Shown one piece after another: positions 34,065 to 42,349 of a DNA stretch of 64,000 nucleotides. Under the pieces are notes generated by a model. The model did no database searches. It was not told the DNA's origin and saw nothing but the letters and a program-made list of their open reading frames with translations. The DNA comes from an uncultured Eubacteriales bacterium (lineage in GTDB: Bacteria; Bacillota; Clostridia; Oscillospirales; Oscillospiraceae): NCBI GenBank assembly GCA_900552015.1, contig URXY01000002.1:21006-85005 (forward strand), written 5' to 3'. The position numbers and the translations under genes were made by a program. The stretch's first letter is position 1; each line of letters starts with the position of its first letter.

Positions 34065-35450
34065 TTACTCGTTTCGAATGGCTTCGAGCGCGGATATCTT
34101 GACCGCCTTGTTCGCGGGCTGATAGCCGGACACCAGTCCGACCAGCACCGAAAACACCAGCGCAAAGATGATGAGCTCGGGCTTGATGACGGAAACGCGC
34201 GTCACGTTCTCTCCACCGATGAGCGCCTGCTTGATGAGCTCCCACGTCACTCCCCCGCCGCTGAACGCGCCGAAGGAGAATAGATTGATGCCGACGGAAA
34301 TGATGAAGCTGAAAAGGAGTCCCAGCACGCCGCCGAGAAGGCCGATGCTGCCCGCCTCCATCAAAAACATCGCGCGGATATCGCGCACATAGCAGCCAAG
34401 CGCCTTCATGATGCCGATCTCCTTCGTGCGCTCGGAGATGGACATGATCATCGTATTGGTAATGCCGATGGCCGCGACCAGAAGCGAGATCGCGCCAAGG
34501 CCACCGAGCATCAGCTCGATCTGGCGGGTCTGCTTGTTGAGCTCATCGCGCATGCTCTGCATGGAATAGGTGCTGTAGCCTAAGTCCTTGATGGCCTGTT
34601 CCACATCCGCCACGGCGTCAAGGCTCTCGGCCTTGACATTGATGGACGAATACTCGAACTTCGTGTCGTTCTTCCCCGTCAGGTCGTATAGGAGCGACTT
34701 GAGCGCGTTGATGTCCATCATCACGCCCGCGCTCGTCTCGTAGCCCTTGCCCTGATCCTCTTTCAGAATGCCCACGACCTTGAGATCGACGCTGTAGGGC
34801 GTCGTCTCATTGCCGGAGTCGTCCCAGGAGGTCAGGAGCATCTTCACGTCCGTCTTGAGCGGGTCAAAGAACGGGTCGGGGACGTTTTCCGTGTCGATAT
34901 TGCCGTTTTCGTCCCAGGTGTATCGGTCGACATAATTTCTGCCGTCAGGCATGAGCGTATCGGTAAAGTTATAGGCAAAGTACTGGCCCACGACCACCTC
35001 GTCGCTGCTTTCTGGGTAGCGGCCCGCGACCAGCTCATAACCCATGTCCTCAAGGGCGCTCACGTCAATGCCGGCAAAGTTGCCCCAGTCGGCGCTGTAG
35101 CGGTCGTTGATGCCCGCCTTAAACGAAATGTTGTAATTGTCGAGACTTGCCTTGGGCATGACGGCCTGCACGCCCGCGATCTCGTGGAAGCTCTCCACCG
35201 CCTTCTCATCAAGCTTGCTTTCCGTCTGTGTGCCGGTATTCTGGTTGTAGCCGCGGTAGACCTCGATGATGGAGAGGTCGCCCATGTTCTTGAGCATCTG
35301 ATCGTAGGACTCCTGCATACCCGCGCCGATGGAGACCATCACGATGATGGACGTGCAGCCGATGAACACGCCCAGCACCGTCAGGATCGTGCGCCCCTTG
35401 CGCCGCGACAGGCTGTCGAAGCACATTTTCAGGATGTCTGCGAATCTCAT
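34065..35450 (-). CDS. ABC transporter permease, MacB/FtsX type
   Basis: This 461-residue permease has the four-helix MacB plan: one N-terminal helix (about 18-42, GRTILTVLGVFIGCTSIIVMVSIGAG), a large extracytoplasmic MacB_PCD domain (about 50-300), then three C-terminal helices with SERTKEIGIMKALG. Such transporters act as mechanotransmitters or export peptides and lipoproteins rather than importing solutes. It overlaps the gene for the Ig-like surface protein by 4 bases, and the matching ATPase is the first gene of the operon. Confidence 0.9.
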   Translation of the reverse strand: MRFADILKMCFDSLSRRKGRTILTVLGVFIGCTSIIVMVSIGAGMQESYDQMLKNMGDLSIIEVYRGYNQNTGTQTESKLDEKAVESFHEIAGVQAVMPKASLDNYNISFKAGINDRYSADWGNFAGIDVSALEDMGYELVAGRYPESSDEVVVGQYFAYNFTDTLMPDGRNYVDRYTWDENGNIDTENVPDPFFDPLKTDVKMLLTSWDDSGNETTPYSVDLKVVGILKEDQGKGYETSAGVMMDINALKSLLYDLTGKNDTKFEYSSINVKAESLDAVADVEQAIKDLGYSTYSMQSMRDELNKQTRQIELMLGGLGAISLLVAAIGITNTMIMSISERTKEIGIMKALGCYVRDIRAMFLMEAGSIGLLGGVLGLLFSFIISVGINLFSFGAFSGGGVTWELIKQALIGGENVTRVSVIKPELIIFALVFSVLVGLVSGYQPANKAVKISALEAIRNE

Positions 35451-37237
35451 TTGTTCTGCTCCTCAGCACCTGTGGCCGCAGGCTCCTTCGCCGCGGCGTC
35501 CGCTGCCTCCTTCTTCTCTTCGGCGATCTCCTCTTCGTCCCACTTGTCCCAGAGGGCCTGCTCGGCCTTCTGCTTGGCCTTCTTCTTGCGGATGCGCAGC
35601 ACGACCAAAAGGACGATGAGCGCGGCGACTACCGCGATGACGACGTACTTCCACGGGAAGGTGTTCGCCGGCTCTGGGTCGATCATGCCGGGGTCATCCA
35701 TGCCGGGATCGGTCGGCTCATAGGCCATGGCCTCGACGCTCGCCTCAAAGACGCGCTCTTTCGTGTTGCCGTTGGAGTCCTCGTAGGTGATGACGATCTT
35801 GACCTGATTCTCGCCCTCCAGCTGCGGGGTCACGGCAAAAGCGATGGTACCGTTCTTGCCGCCGTCGATCGTGCCGACGCGCTGATAGGCCGTCGGCGTG
35901 TCGATATCGCCGGAGATGGTCGCCTCAACGTTGTTGATGGCGCTCTTGCCCTTGTTGACATAGTCGATCGTCAGGCTCGTCTCCTCGCCGACGTAGCCGG
36001 TGTAGGAGGTCTTGGGCTCGCTGAGCTCAAAGCGGTCGGGCTGATAGAGCGGCACGCTCAGCGAGAGGGACGCGCTGCCGGATTTACGGGCATTCTGATC
36101 GACATACTCGTAGGTGACGGCGATCTGCACCTCCTGCGCGCTGGCGCTGATGAGCTGCGCCGCCTTCATCGGCACGGTGACGCTCTTGCTGCCGCCCGCG
36201 GCGACGGAATCAAAATAGAAGGTGTTGGTCGAGCCGTTGAGCATGAGGTCCGTGCCGCCGGTGACGGTGAGCATGACGTTTTCGATTTTGAGCTTCTTGC
36301 TGGTGTTGGTGAAGGAGAAGCTCAGGTTCGTGCTCGAGCCCGCCGCAACGGACGAGCCGCCGTAGTTGTACTTCGACAGGATGACGATAGGCGTGGGGCT
36401 CGCGATGGTCTCCTCGTCCTTTTTGTCCTCGGTGACCTTGGCGGGTACGTTGACGCTGCCGGACGCACTGCCGGACGCGGTCGCATTCGTGCCATTGTCG
36501 TAATAGAAATCGAGCTTTGCCGAGAGCGACTGGCTCGCGCTCGCGATCTTATCCACCGCCTTGACCGAGACCATCACCACGCCCGACTGGTTCGGGCGGA
36601 TGTCGTTGAGCGTATAGGCGCTCTGCGAATCCGTGATCATCAGGCCATCCGAGGGCGTGACCGTCACCATCGGGGAACGCATGGTCGTGCTGCCGACATT
36701 CTGGATGTAGATCGAGATGACCTTGCCCTCGCCGGCGGCGATGCTGCCGCTCGCCGCGTCAGAGCTGAAAATCGCGTGCGGCTCGGGAATTTCAACGGGA
36801 GTGGGCTTTTCCGGCTCGGTGTAGGGCACGCATTCGCTGACCGTCAGATTGAAGGTCTGATTCGTTGTTTCCACGCCGTTTTCCTGATAATAAACCGTAA
36901 AGCTCAGGCTGTTGCCCGTGCCGGAATAGGAGAGGTTGTAGAGAATGAACGATGCCGTTCCGTTATCGCCGGGCACGATATTCTCCGCATATCCGCCGCG
37001 GAACGAGTCGACGCCGCGCACAACGCGGGAGACCGTGCCGCTGCCGCCGATACGGGACAGGCTGACGGCAATATTGACCGTCTGGTTTGTTTCAATGCTG
37101 TAGGCGCCCGCATTGTAACCGGTGACAAGGTAGCTCGTCTTATCATCGGCCCTTGCCGCGAGTCCCGCGGGCAGGAGCGCCGCGCACAGCACCAGGGCAA
37201 GGCACAGGGAGAGCAGGGATCTTGTGATGCGTTTCAT
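35447..37237 (-). CDS. Secreted, membrane-anchored Ig-like (CARDB/COG1361-type) protein
   Basis: This 596-residue protein has a signal peptide (about 1-28, ending GLAARA). The extracellular part is built from several beta-rich modules of CARDB/NEW3-like type (for example SIAAGEGKVISIYIQNVGSTTMRSP and SVAAGSSTNLSFSFTNTSKKLKIENV). A membrane helix (about 546-566, WKYVVIAVVAALIVLLVVL) and a charged Lys/Glu/Ala-rich cytoplasmic tail follow. It lies between the ATPase and permease genes of a MacB-type transporter, so it is likely an extracytoplasmic partner, analogous to adaptor subunits. The precise role is unknown. Confidence 0.8.
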   Translation of the reverse strand: MKRITRSLLSLCLALVLCAALLPAGLAARADDKTSYLVTGYNAGAYSIETNQTVNIAVSLSRIGGSGTVSRVVRGVDSFRGGYAENIVPGDNGTASFILYNLSYSGTGNSLSFTVYYQENGVETTNQTFNLTVSECVPYTEPEKPTPVEIPEPHAIFSSDAASGSIAAGEGKVISIYIQNVGSTTMRSPMVTVTPSDGLMITDSQSAYTLNDIRPNQSGVVMVSVKAVDKIASASQSLSAKLDFYYDNGTNATASGSASGSVNVPAKVTEDKKDEETIASPTPIVILSKYNYGGSSVAAGSSTNLSFSFTNTSKKLKIENVMLTVTGGTDLMLNGSTNTFYFDSVAAGGSKSVTVPMKAAQLISASAQEVQIAVTYEYVDQNARKSGSASLSLSVPLYQPDRFELSEPKTSYTGYVGEETSLTIDYVNKGKSAINNVEATISGDIDTPTAYQRVGTIDGGKNGTIAFAVTPQLEGENQVKIVITYEDSNGNTKERVFEASVEAMAYEPTDPGMDDPGMIDPEPANTFPWKYVVIAVVAALIVLLVVLRIRKKKAKQKAEQALWDKWDEEEIAEEKKEAADAAAKEPAATGAEEQNK

Positions 37238-37252
37238 GTTCGATTTCCTCCG

Positions 37253-37990
37253 TTATTCGATATAGGGGGCGGCGTCGATCTCCGCCTTGACCTGATTTTT
37301 GACGTCGCTGACGATGTTGCCGTCGATGAGTGTGACGATACGGTCGGCATACTCGGTCATCTCCGGGTCATGGGAGACGAGCACGATTGTCTGGTGGAAG
37401 CGGTGGGCAAAGCCGCGGATCATGTGCATGACCTCTTTCGTCGTCTTCGAGTCGAGGTTGCCGGTCGGCTCGTCGGCGAAGACGACCTCGGGGTGCGTGA
37501 CGAATGCGCGCGCGATACCCACGCGCTGCTGCTGTCCGCCGGACATCTGGTTTGGAAAGTGGTCCATGCGGTCCTTCAGTCCCACGCGGCAGAGCATTTT
37601 CTTCGCCTCCAGCAGCCGCACATCCGGGTCGATGCCCTTGAACATCAGGGGCATGGCGACATTTTCCGCCGCCGTCAGCTCCGGCAGCAGGTTGTAGGAC
37701 TGGAAAACGAAGCCGATGTGCTTCTGGCGGAAGGCGGCAAGCTGGTTTTCGTTCAGCCGCGAGATCGGCACGCCGCCGATGCGCACCACGCCGCGCGTGG
37801 GCTTTTCAAGGCCCGCAAGCTGGTTGAGCAGCGTCGATTTACCGCTGCCGGAGGTACCGAAAATGCAGCACACCTCGCCGCGCGCGATATCCAGATCGAT
37901 GTTGTGCAGCGCGACCACGTGCTCCTGTCCCATCATGTACACCTTTCGGAGCTTGCGCACCGATATGACGGGCTTCTGATCAGTTTCCAT
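37253..37990 (-). CDS. ABC transporter ATP-binding protein, MacB/LolD type
   Basis: This 245-residue ATPase has Walker [10 protein letters not shown] (45-53), the signature [14 protein letters not shown], Walker [14 protein letters not shown] and the H-loop VLVSHDPEM. It powers the permease encoded two genes downstream. It is the first gene of the operon, 15 bases before the Ig-like protein gene, and is preceded by an ECF-type promoter motif. Confidence 0.93.
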   Translation of the reverse strand: METDQKPVISVRKLRKVYMMGQEHVVALHNIDLDIARGEVCCIFGTSGSGKSTLLNQLAGLEKPTRGVVRIGGVPISRLNENQLAAFRQKHIGFVFQSYNLLPELTAAENVAMPLMFKGIDPDVRLLEAKKMLCRVGLKDRMDHFPNQMSGGQQQRVGIARAFVTHPEVVFADEPTGNLDSKTTKEVMHMIRGFAHRFHQTIVLVSHDPEMTEYADRIVTLIDGNIVSDVKNQVKAEIDAAPYIE

Positions 37991-38124
37991 CGCAAATTCT
38001 CCTCATTTTAAGCTGCCTTTTATTATAAGCCCATCGCGCGGGAAAGTCGTTACAATCGGGCGCGATTTGGTTACAATTTTTTTAAGATTTGTTTAATCTT
38101 CGCCGCAAGATCCTTCTGCTTTCT

Positions 38125-38153
38125 TTAGACGAAGAAAAGCGAAAAAAGTTTCC
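38125..38153 (-). promoter_or_regulatory. ECF-sigma-type promoter motif for the MacB-like operon
   Basis: On the minus strand GGAAAC (38148-38153) and CGTCTAA (38125-38131) are spaced by 16 bases. This is the classic -35 GAAAC / -10 CGTC form used by extracytoplasmic-function sigma factors. An almost identical element lies at 40329-40357 upstream of the neighbouring lipoprotein operon. The predicted leader to the ATPase gene is about 128 bases. Confidence 0.65.
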
Positions 38154-38163
38154 GAAAATGTGC

Positions 38164-38199
38164 AAAAAACGGCGGACTTTTTGAAGTCCGCCGTTTTTT
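38164..38199 (-). terminator. Terminator of the lipoprotein operon
   Basis: The 16-bp stem AAAAAACGGCGGACTT/AAGTCCGCCGTTTTTT with loop TTTG lies 14 bases after the stop at 38213. Confidence 0.9.
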
Positions 38200-38212
38200 A
38201 GTTCATGCCGTT

Positions 38213-39196
38213 TTAGTCCAGCGGCACGTCGGGCAGGACGTAGACCGTCATCTCTTCGCCGCTCGTGTCGATGGACACGGTGTCGTCGATGGGCTGCGTC
38301 AGCGCCGCGTCCGCATAGAGCGTGCAGCCCATGCTGCAGCAGATGGTGACATACGTTCCCTTCTCCACATTGTATTCCTTCGCCGACCAATCTCCCGCAC
38401 TCTTTTTCGGGAAGCAGACCGTCAGCAGGCAGGAGTTCTCGTTCGCATCGTCCGTCGCGCGCACGACCTCGTTCAAAATCTCGCGATCCGGCTCGTAGGG
38501 CTCATCGTAGCTCCAGTTGTAGAGCGTCGTACCCATCTCCGTCGCGCCGCCCTCGCCGTCCTCAATGTAGTCGGTCACGGACATGGCGAGCAGCTCGCCC
38601 GTCTCGGGATCTGCATAGTAGAGGGTGGTATAGTAGTAGTCGTCCTGATCGTCAAAGCGCGTGGTGGTCGAGAGCAGCACCGCACCGTCCTGCTCGCTGC
38701 GCTCGTCAAGCGTTTCCTCGGCATTCTTGGCGGCGGGGTCAGTGCACTGCGGCAGCATTTCACGGAGATACTCCGTCCCCTCGCCCGGAATGGGATAGAG
38801 GTTCAGGCTCGCGGTGTCGTTGCTCGCCATGCGCGTGGCGTACAGGCTGTCGTTTCCCTGGCTCCACAACTCATCCTCGCCCGGGCCGCTGTTGGCGGTA
38901 TAGCTGTAGTGTGAGGACATGAGAAACGCTTCCCCGCCCCCGTCCGTGTACTGCAATCTTGCGGTGTAGGTCATCTCGCCATCCCGGTCGGTGCCCTGAA
39001 TGTTCACGGTCACGGCGTCGTACTTTGCAAGCAGTACGCACGGATCGTTGACCTCGCGCAGCGTTTCGAGCGTCACGTCCATCGGCGTGTCGTCCTTGCC
39101 GCCGTTCCCATCGTCCTTGCCGCCCTGCGTGCCGCAGCCCGCGAGCAGGCTCACGACGCAAAGCGCGCCAATGCTTGCTTTCTTCCAGTTTTTCAT
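38213..39196 (-). CDS. Hypothetical lipoprotein, paralogue 1
   Basis: This 327-residue lipoprotein has signal and lipobox SLLAGC (Cys about residue 21). A Gly/Asp-rich spacer follows (GGKDDGNGGKDD), then a beta-rich domain with conserved blocks such as PCVLLAKYDAVTVNI, an ADPETGELLAM segment and a C-terminal TVYV. The neighbouring gene encodes a protein of the same plan (second-block YDPxTGEL-like IDPTSDDLMAI, YEPDREIL/YEPEKDLY, end TVYV), so they are tandem paralogues. GGAGGAG precedes the ATG at 39196. Function is unknown; expression is probably ECF-controlled. Confidence 0.8.
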   Translation of the reverse strand: MKNWKKASIGALCVVSLLAGCGTQGGKDDGNGGKDDTPMDVTLETLREVNDPCVLLAKYDAVTVNIQGTDRDGEMTYTARLQYTDGGGEAFLMSSHYSYTANSGPGEDELWSQGNDSLYATRMASNDTASLNLYPIPGEGTEYLREMLPQCTDPAAKNAEETLDERSEQDGAVLLSTTTRFDDQDDYYYTTLYYADPETGELLAMSVTDYIEDGEGGATEMGTTLYNWSYDEPYEPDREILNEVVRATDDANENSCLLTVCFPKKSAGDWSAKEYNVEKGTYVTICCSMGCTLYADAALTQPIDDTVSIDTSGEEMTVYVLPDVPLD

Positions 39197-39284
39197 CTTA
39201 GTCTCCTCCTTTGGATTTAGGATGCGGGATTTTCCTGCATCATGGGTCTGTTTTCCATCACTATTTTTTGGGGATACCGCCGCA

Positions 39285-40259
39285 TCACTCGACATCTCCG
39301 CTTTTGACGTAGACGGTCGTGCTGTCGCCCTCCGGCCATTCGACCTCGAAGCTCTGATACTGCTCCGTCATGGCGGCGTCATAGTAGGAGCGCAGCTCCT
39401 CGCTGCCGCTCAGGTAAAGAATCGAGCTCCGCGGCACAGTAACTCTCTGCTCGCGCTCCCGCTCGGTGCCGGGGTCCCACACGATCGTCGCCTCGCGCTT
39501 GGGACTGTCGTCCGACAGCATCTGCGCGTAAAGGTCCTTCTCCGGCTCGTAAGAGAGGTCATAGCGGTATGTATACGTTCCCGTGGCAAAGCAGGTGTCT
39601 TTTCCCTGCAAGTCTTTTCTGTGCCGCTCCAATTTGATCGCCATAAGGTCGTCGGAGGTCGGATCAATATAGAGCCATCGCAGCGAGTAGTCACTGTCAT
39701 CGCCGGTGAAGTAATGCTTGACTTCCATCACGAGCTGACCGTTCTGCTCATACGGCTCTCCGGCCTCCACGCTGATGCCGTCGCCGGCCACAGGCAGGAA
39801 CGGCTCCTGAACGGTGCTCTTTTCGTACCATTCGTCTGAGGCAAACACCGTCACGTCGATGCGCCCCATAACACCGTCCTCGTCTCTCCCTGCTGCAAAG
39901 AGGCTCATCCCGTTTGGGACCTCGTCCGAGCGGACGTTCATTTCATAACGATCGTCCTCATAATGGTCGCAGCAATACCAGCCGTGGCTCCAGCTCTGCA
40001 AGCGTCCTTCTTCATCGCGCGTGTACTGGTCGGTGGTCTTGACGTCCTGACCGCCGTCGCTACTGTCTGTGCTCTCACGCACAACGGTCACCACCTCGTG
40101 CCGCTCGAGCAACGCGGGGATATTATTTCTTTCGCAGATGTGCTCGTAGGTGATGGGGTGCACTTCCGCCATGTCAGTCTGTTCGTTCGTCTCTCCGCAG
40201 CCTGCGAGCAGCAGCGCGGCGGCGAGCGCGAGGGCGCTCATCGGTCCCCGGCGTTTCAT
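39285..40259 (-). CDS. Hypothetical lipoprotein, paralogue 2
   Basis: This 324-residue lipoprotein starts MKRRGPMSALALAAALLLAGC (lipobox LLAGC) and has the same layout as the gene downstream: ERHEVVTVV near the N-terminus, a central SLRWLYIDPTSDDLMAIKLE block, SYEPEKDLYAQML, and an end with STTVYVKSGD. It is probably first in a two-gene operon, separated by 88 bases from the second. An ECF-type promoter lies about 70 bases upstream. No enzyme motif is visible; a surface sensor or binding role would be inference. Confidence 0.8.
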   Translation of the reverse strand: MKRRGPMSALALAAALLLAGCGETNEQTDMAEVHPITYEHICERNNIPALLERHEVVTVVRESTDSSDGGQDVKTTDQYTRDEEGRLQSWSHGWYCCDHYEDDRYEMNVRSDEVPNGMSLFAAGRDEDGVMGRIDVTVFASDEWYEKSTVQEPFLPVAGDGISVEAGEPYEQNGQLVMEVKHYFTGDDSDYSLRWLYIDPTSDDLMAIKLERHRKDLQGKDTCFATGTYTYRYDLSYEPEKDLYAQMLSDDSPKREATIVWDPGTEREREQRVTVPRSSILYLSGSEELRSYYDAAMTEQYQSFEVEWPEGDSTTVYVKSGDVE

Positions 40260-40328
40260 TTTGTTTCTCCTTTCATCGTCTTCTTTCCATCTTGACTGTG
40301 CGGAGCTCTTTTCGTTCCGTACACTTCC

Positions 40329-40357
40329 TTAGACGAAGAATTTCCCAAAAAGTTTCG
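40329..40357 (-). promoter_or_regulatory. ECF-sigma-type promoter motif for the lipoprotein operon
   Basis: On the minus strand CGAAAC (40352-40357), 16 bases and CGTCTAA (40329-40335). Spacing and -10 are identical to the motif at 38125-38153, and the TTCTT preceding the -10 is shared as well. Confidence 0.65.
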
Positions 40358-40463
40358 CACTTATGGATTTCTTAAGAAACTTTTTCTTCCCCGCGCGGGC
40401 TCTTGCATTTTCCGCCGCCGCGGCATACAATGATGCCACATTTCACCCGGGAGGGGCGTTTTT

Positions 40464-41411
40464 ATGAACTATATCGGCATCGACCTCGGCGGCACGAATA
40501 TCAAGGGCGCGCTCGTGAGCGCGGAGGGCGAGATCTTAAAGGAGCATTCCATCCCGACGCGCGTCGACCTCGGCCCTGAGGCGGTCGCGGGGCGCATCGG
40601 TCAGGTCATCGCGCAGCTCTCTGACGGTGAGGACGCCGTCGGCGGCGCGGGCGTCGGCTGCCCCGGTACGGTGGACGACGCGAGCGGCATCGTCCGCTTT
40701 GCGGCGAACCTGAACTTTGTGAATTTCGACCTGCGCAGCGCTCTGCGCGCGCACACGACGCTCCCTATCCACCTCGGCAACGACGCAAACGCCGCCGCGC
40801 TGGGCGAGGCGCTCTTCGGCTGCGGCAAAGGGGCGGAGAGCACCATCGTCGTTACGCTCGGCACAGGCGTGGGCGGCGGCGTAGTGCTCGGCGGCAGGCT
40901 CCTGACAGGCTACACGGGCGCGGCGAGCGAGATCGGCCACATGGTCATCGCGGAAAACGGCGAGGAGTGCACCTGCGGCAGCCGCGGATGCTTCGAGGCC
41001 TACTCCTCCGCCACGGCGCTGATCCGCGACACAAAGCGCGCCATGGCCGCGCATCCCGAGAGCCTGCTGCACGCGATCGCCGCGGAATCGGGCGGCGTCG
41101 ACGGCCGCACGGCGTTTCTCGCCAAAGAGCGCGGCGACGAGACGGGCGCGCAGGTCGTGGAGAACTACATCGAGCACCTGACCTGTGGGCTCACGAATCT
41201 TGTCAACATCTTCTTTCCCGAGGTGCTGGCCCTCTCCGGCGGCGTGGCCAATCAGGGCGACGCGCTGCTCCTGCCGCTGCGCGAAAGGGTGCGCGAGCTC
41301 TCGTTCGGCTCGCGCTATGCCGTCTCGCACACGCGCATCGAGCTCTGCATGCTCGGCTACCGCGCGGGCGTGATCGGCGCGGCGATGCTCGCGCGGCCTT
41401 CTCCAGGGTAA
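40464..41411 (+). CDS. ROK family glucokinase
   Basis: This 315-residue sugar kinase has the phosphate-binding motif GIDLGGTNIKGALV, sugar-site residues in LGNDANAAALGEALFG, and the ROK signature with zinc ligands in GHMVIAENGEECTCGSRGCFEAYSS. These features support ATP-dependent glucose phosphorylation, though other hexoses are possible. It is monocistronic and preceded by GGGAGGGG. Its terminator is shared with the converging GerMN gene. Confidence 0.92.
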   Translation: MNYIGIDLGGTNIKGALVSAEGEILKEHSIPTRVDLGPEAVAGRIGQVIAQLSDGEDAVGGAGVGCPGTVDDASGIVRFAANLNFVNFDLRSALRAHTTLPIHLGNDANAAALGEALFGCGKGAESTIVVTLGTGVGGGVVLGGRLLTGYTGAASEIGHMVIAENGEECTCGSRGCFEAYSSATALIRDTKRAMAAHPESLLHAIAAESGGVDGRTAFLAKERGDETGAQVVENYIEHLTCGLTNLVNIFFPEVLALSGGVANQGDALLLPLRERVRELSFGSRYAVSHTRIELCMLGYRAGVIGAAMLARPSPG

Positions 41412-41412
41412 C

Positions 41413-41448
41413 AAAAAACTCCACAGGAGGCTCCTGCGGAGTTTTTTA
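41413..41448. terminator. Bidirectional terminator between ROK kinase and GerMN gene
   Basis: A 17-bp stem with one mismatch (AAAAAACTCCACAGGAG with CTCCTGCGGAGTTTTTT) has T-runs on both strands. Confidence 0.85.
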
Positions 41449-41449
41449 T

Positions 41450-42349
41450 TTACGGTTCCGGCGCGTCCATGGCCGCTGCAGGCCCCACGCCGCTCTCTCC
41501 CTCGATGAGGATCTGCACCTCGTCCACACCGCTGAGCGAAAGGATAGACTTTTCGAGCGATCCAAAAAGCAGAGCTCGCGTACCCTCATCTTCAGGCAGC
41601 GAAACATTCGCCGGAATGCTCAGATAGCACACACCGTTTTCGATGCGCGAGGAGACGACCGAGAAATCCTCCGGCAGGAGCGAGAGGAGCGAATCGTCCT
41701 CCGGTCCCTGCGCGAGCGCTTCGAGCAGCGCGTTCACACGCGTCTGTCCTTCGTAGAGAGCGAGCGTCTGCTGCTCGGCGCGCAGCTCGCCGGTCTCACT
41801 GTCGAGGAAGTAGAGCTGCACCGTGATGGGCCGCAGGCCGCTCTCGCGGGAGGACAGCAGCGTGTCCGCCGAGAGCAGCACCTGCGTCTTGCGGTATGGC
41901 AGCTCGCTGCCGTTGGCCGTGATGCTCACCGCGTTCACGTTTGGTAGCTGCGAGAGCGTGAGCGTGATGCAATAATCCGCGAGCGACAGGTCGATACCAG
42001 AGAGGCGCGCATACTGCGCACTCAGGTCGATCCCCGCACGGCGGCCCGAGACCTTGAGCGAGCGGAGCGCCGTTCCCTCGGGGATAGGCGAATGCAGCGC
42101 CGCCTCGTCCGGTCCTGCGAGCAGCAGCTCCATCAGCGCGCGGACGCAGTCCTCGGTGCTCATCGTCTCGTCGGGCGTGAAGCGCACCGAAGACGCGGCG
42201 ATGGCGTCGCCCCCGCCCGAAGCGTCAAGGTCGGAGAGAAAATAGAGCGCGTAGCCGCTCTCCTCATCCTCCTGCGCGCTTTTCGCGCATGAGGCAAAGG
42301 CCACCAGCGCCGCAAGGAGCGCAAGAATGAAAAGCGGAAGCTTTTTCAT
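41450..42349 (-). CDS. GerMN-domain lipoprotein
   Basis: This 299-residue protein has a lipoprotein signal (AFASC, Cys about residue 21) and two GerMN domains (about 60-150 and 175-280). These are recognisable by FTPDETMSTEDCVRALMELLLAGP with EGTALRSLKV, and later TRVNALLEALAQGPEDD with LLPEDFSVVSSRIENGVCYLSI. Bacillus GerM has the same double domain and is needed for sporulation and germination. The gene overlaps the histidine kinase by 4 bases (ATGA), like LpqB-MtrAB type arrangements where a GerMN lipoprotein is linked to a two-component system. Confidence 0.88.
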   Translation of the reverse strand: MKKLPLFILALLAALVAFASCAKSAQEDEESGYALYFLSDLDASGGGDAIAASSVRFTPDETMSTEDCVRALMELLLAGPDEAALHSPIPEGTALRSLKVSGRRAGIDLSAQYARLSGIDLSLADYCITLTLSQLPNVNAVSITANGSELPYRKTQVLLSADTLLSSRESGLRPITVQLYFLDSETGELRAEQQTLALYEGQTRVNALLEALAQGPEDDSLLSLLPEDFSVVSSRIENGVCYLSIPANVSLPEDEGTRALLFGSLEKSILSLSGVDEVQILIEGESGVGPAAAMDAPEP

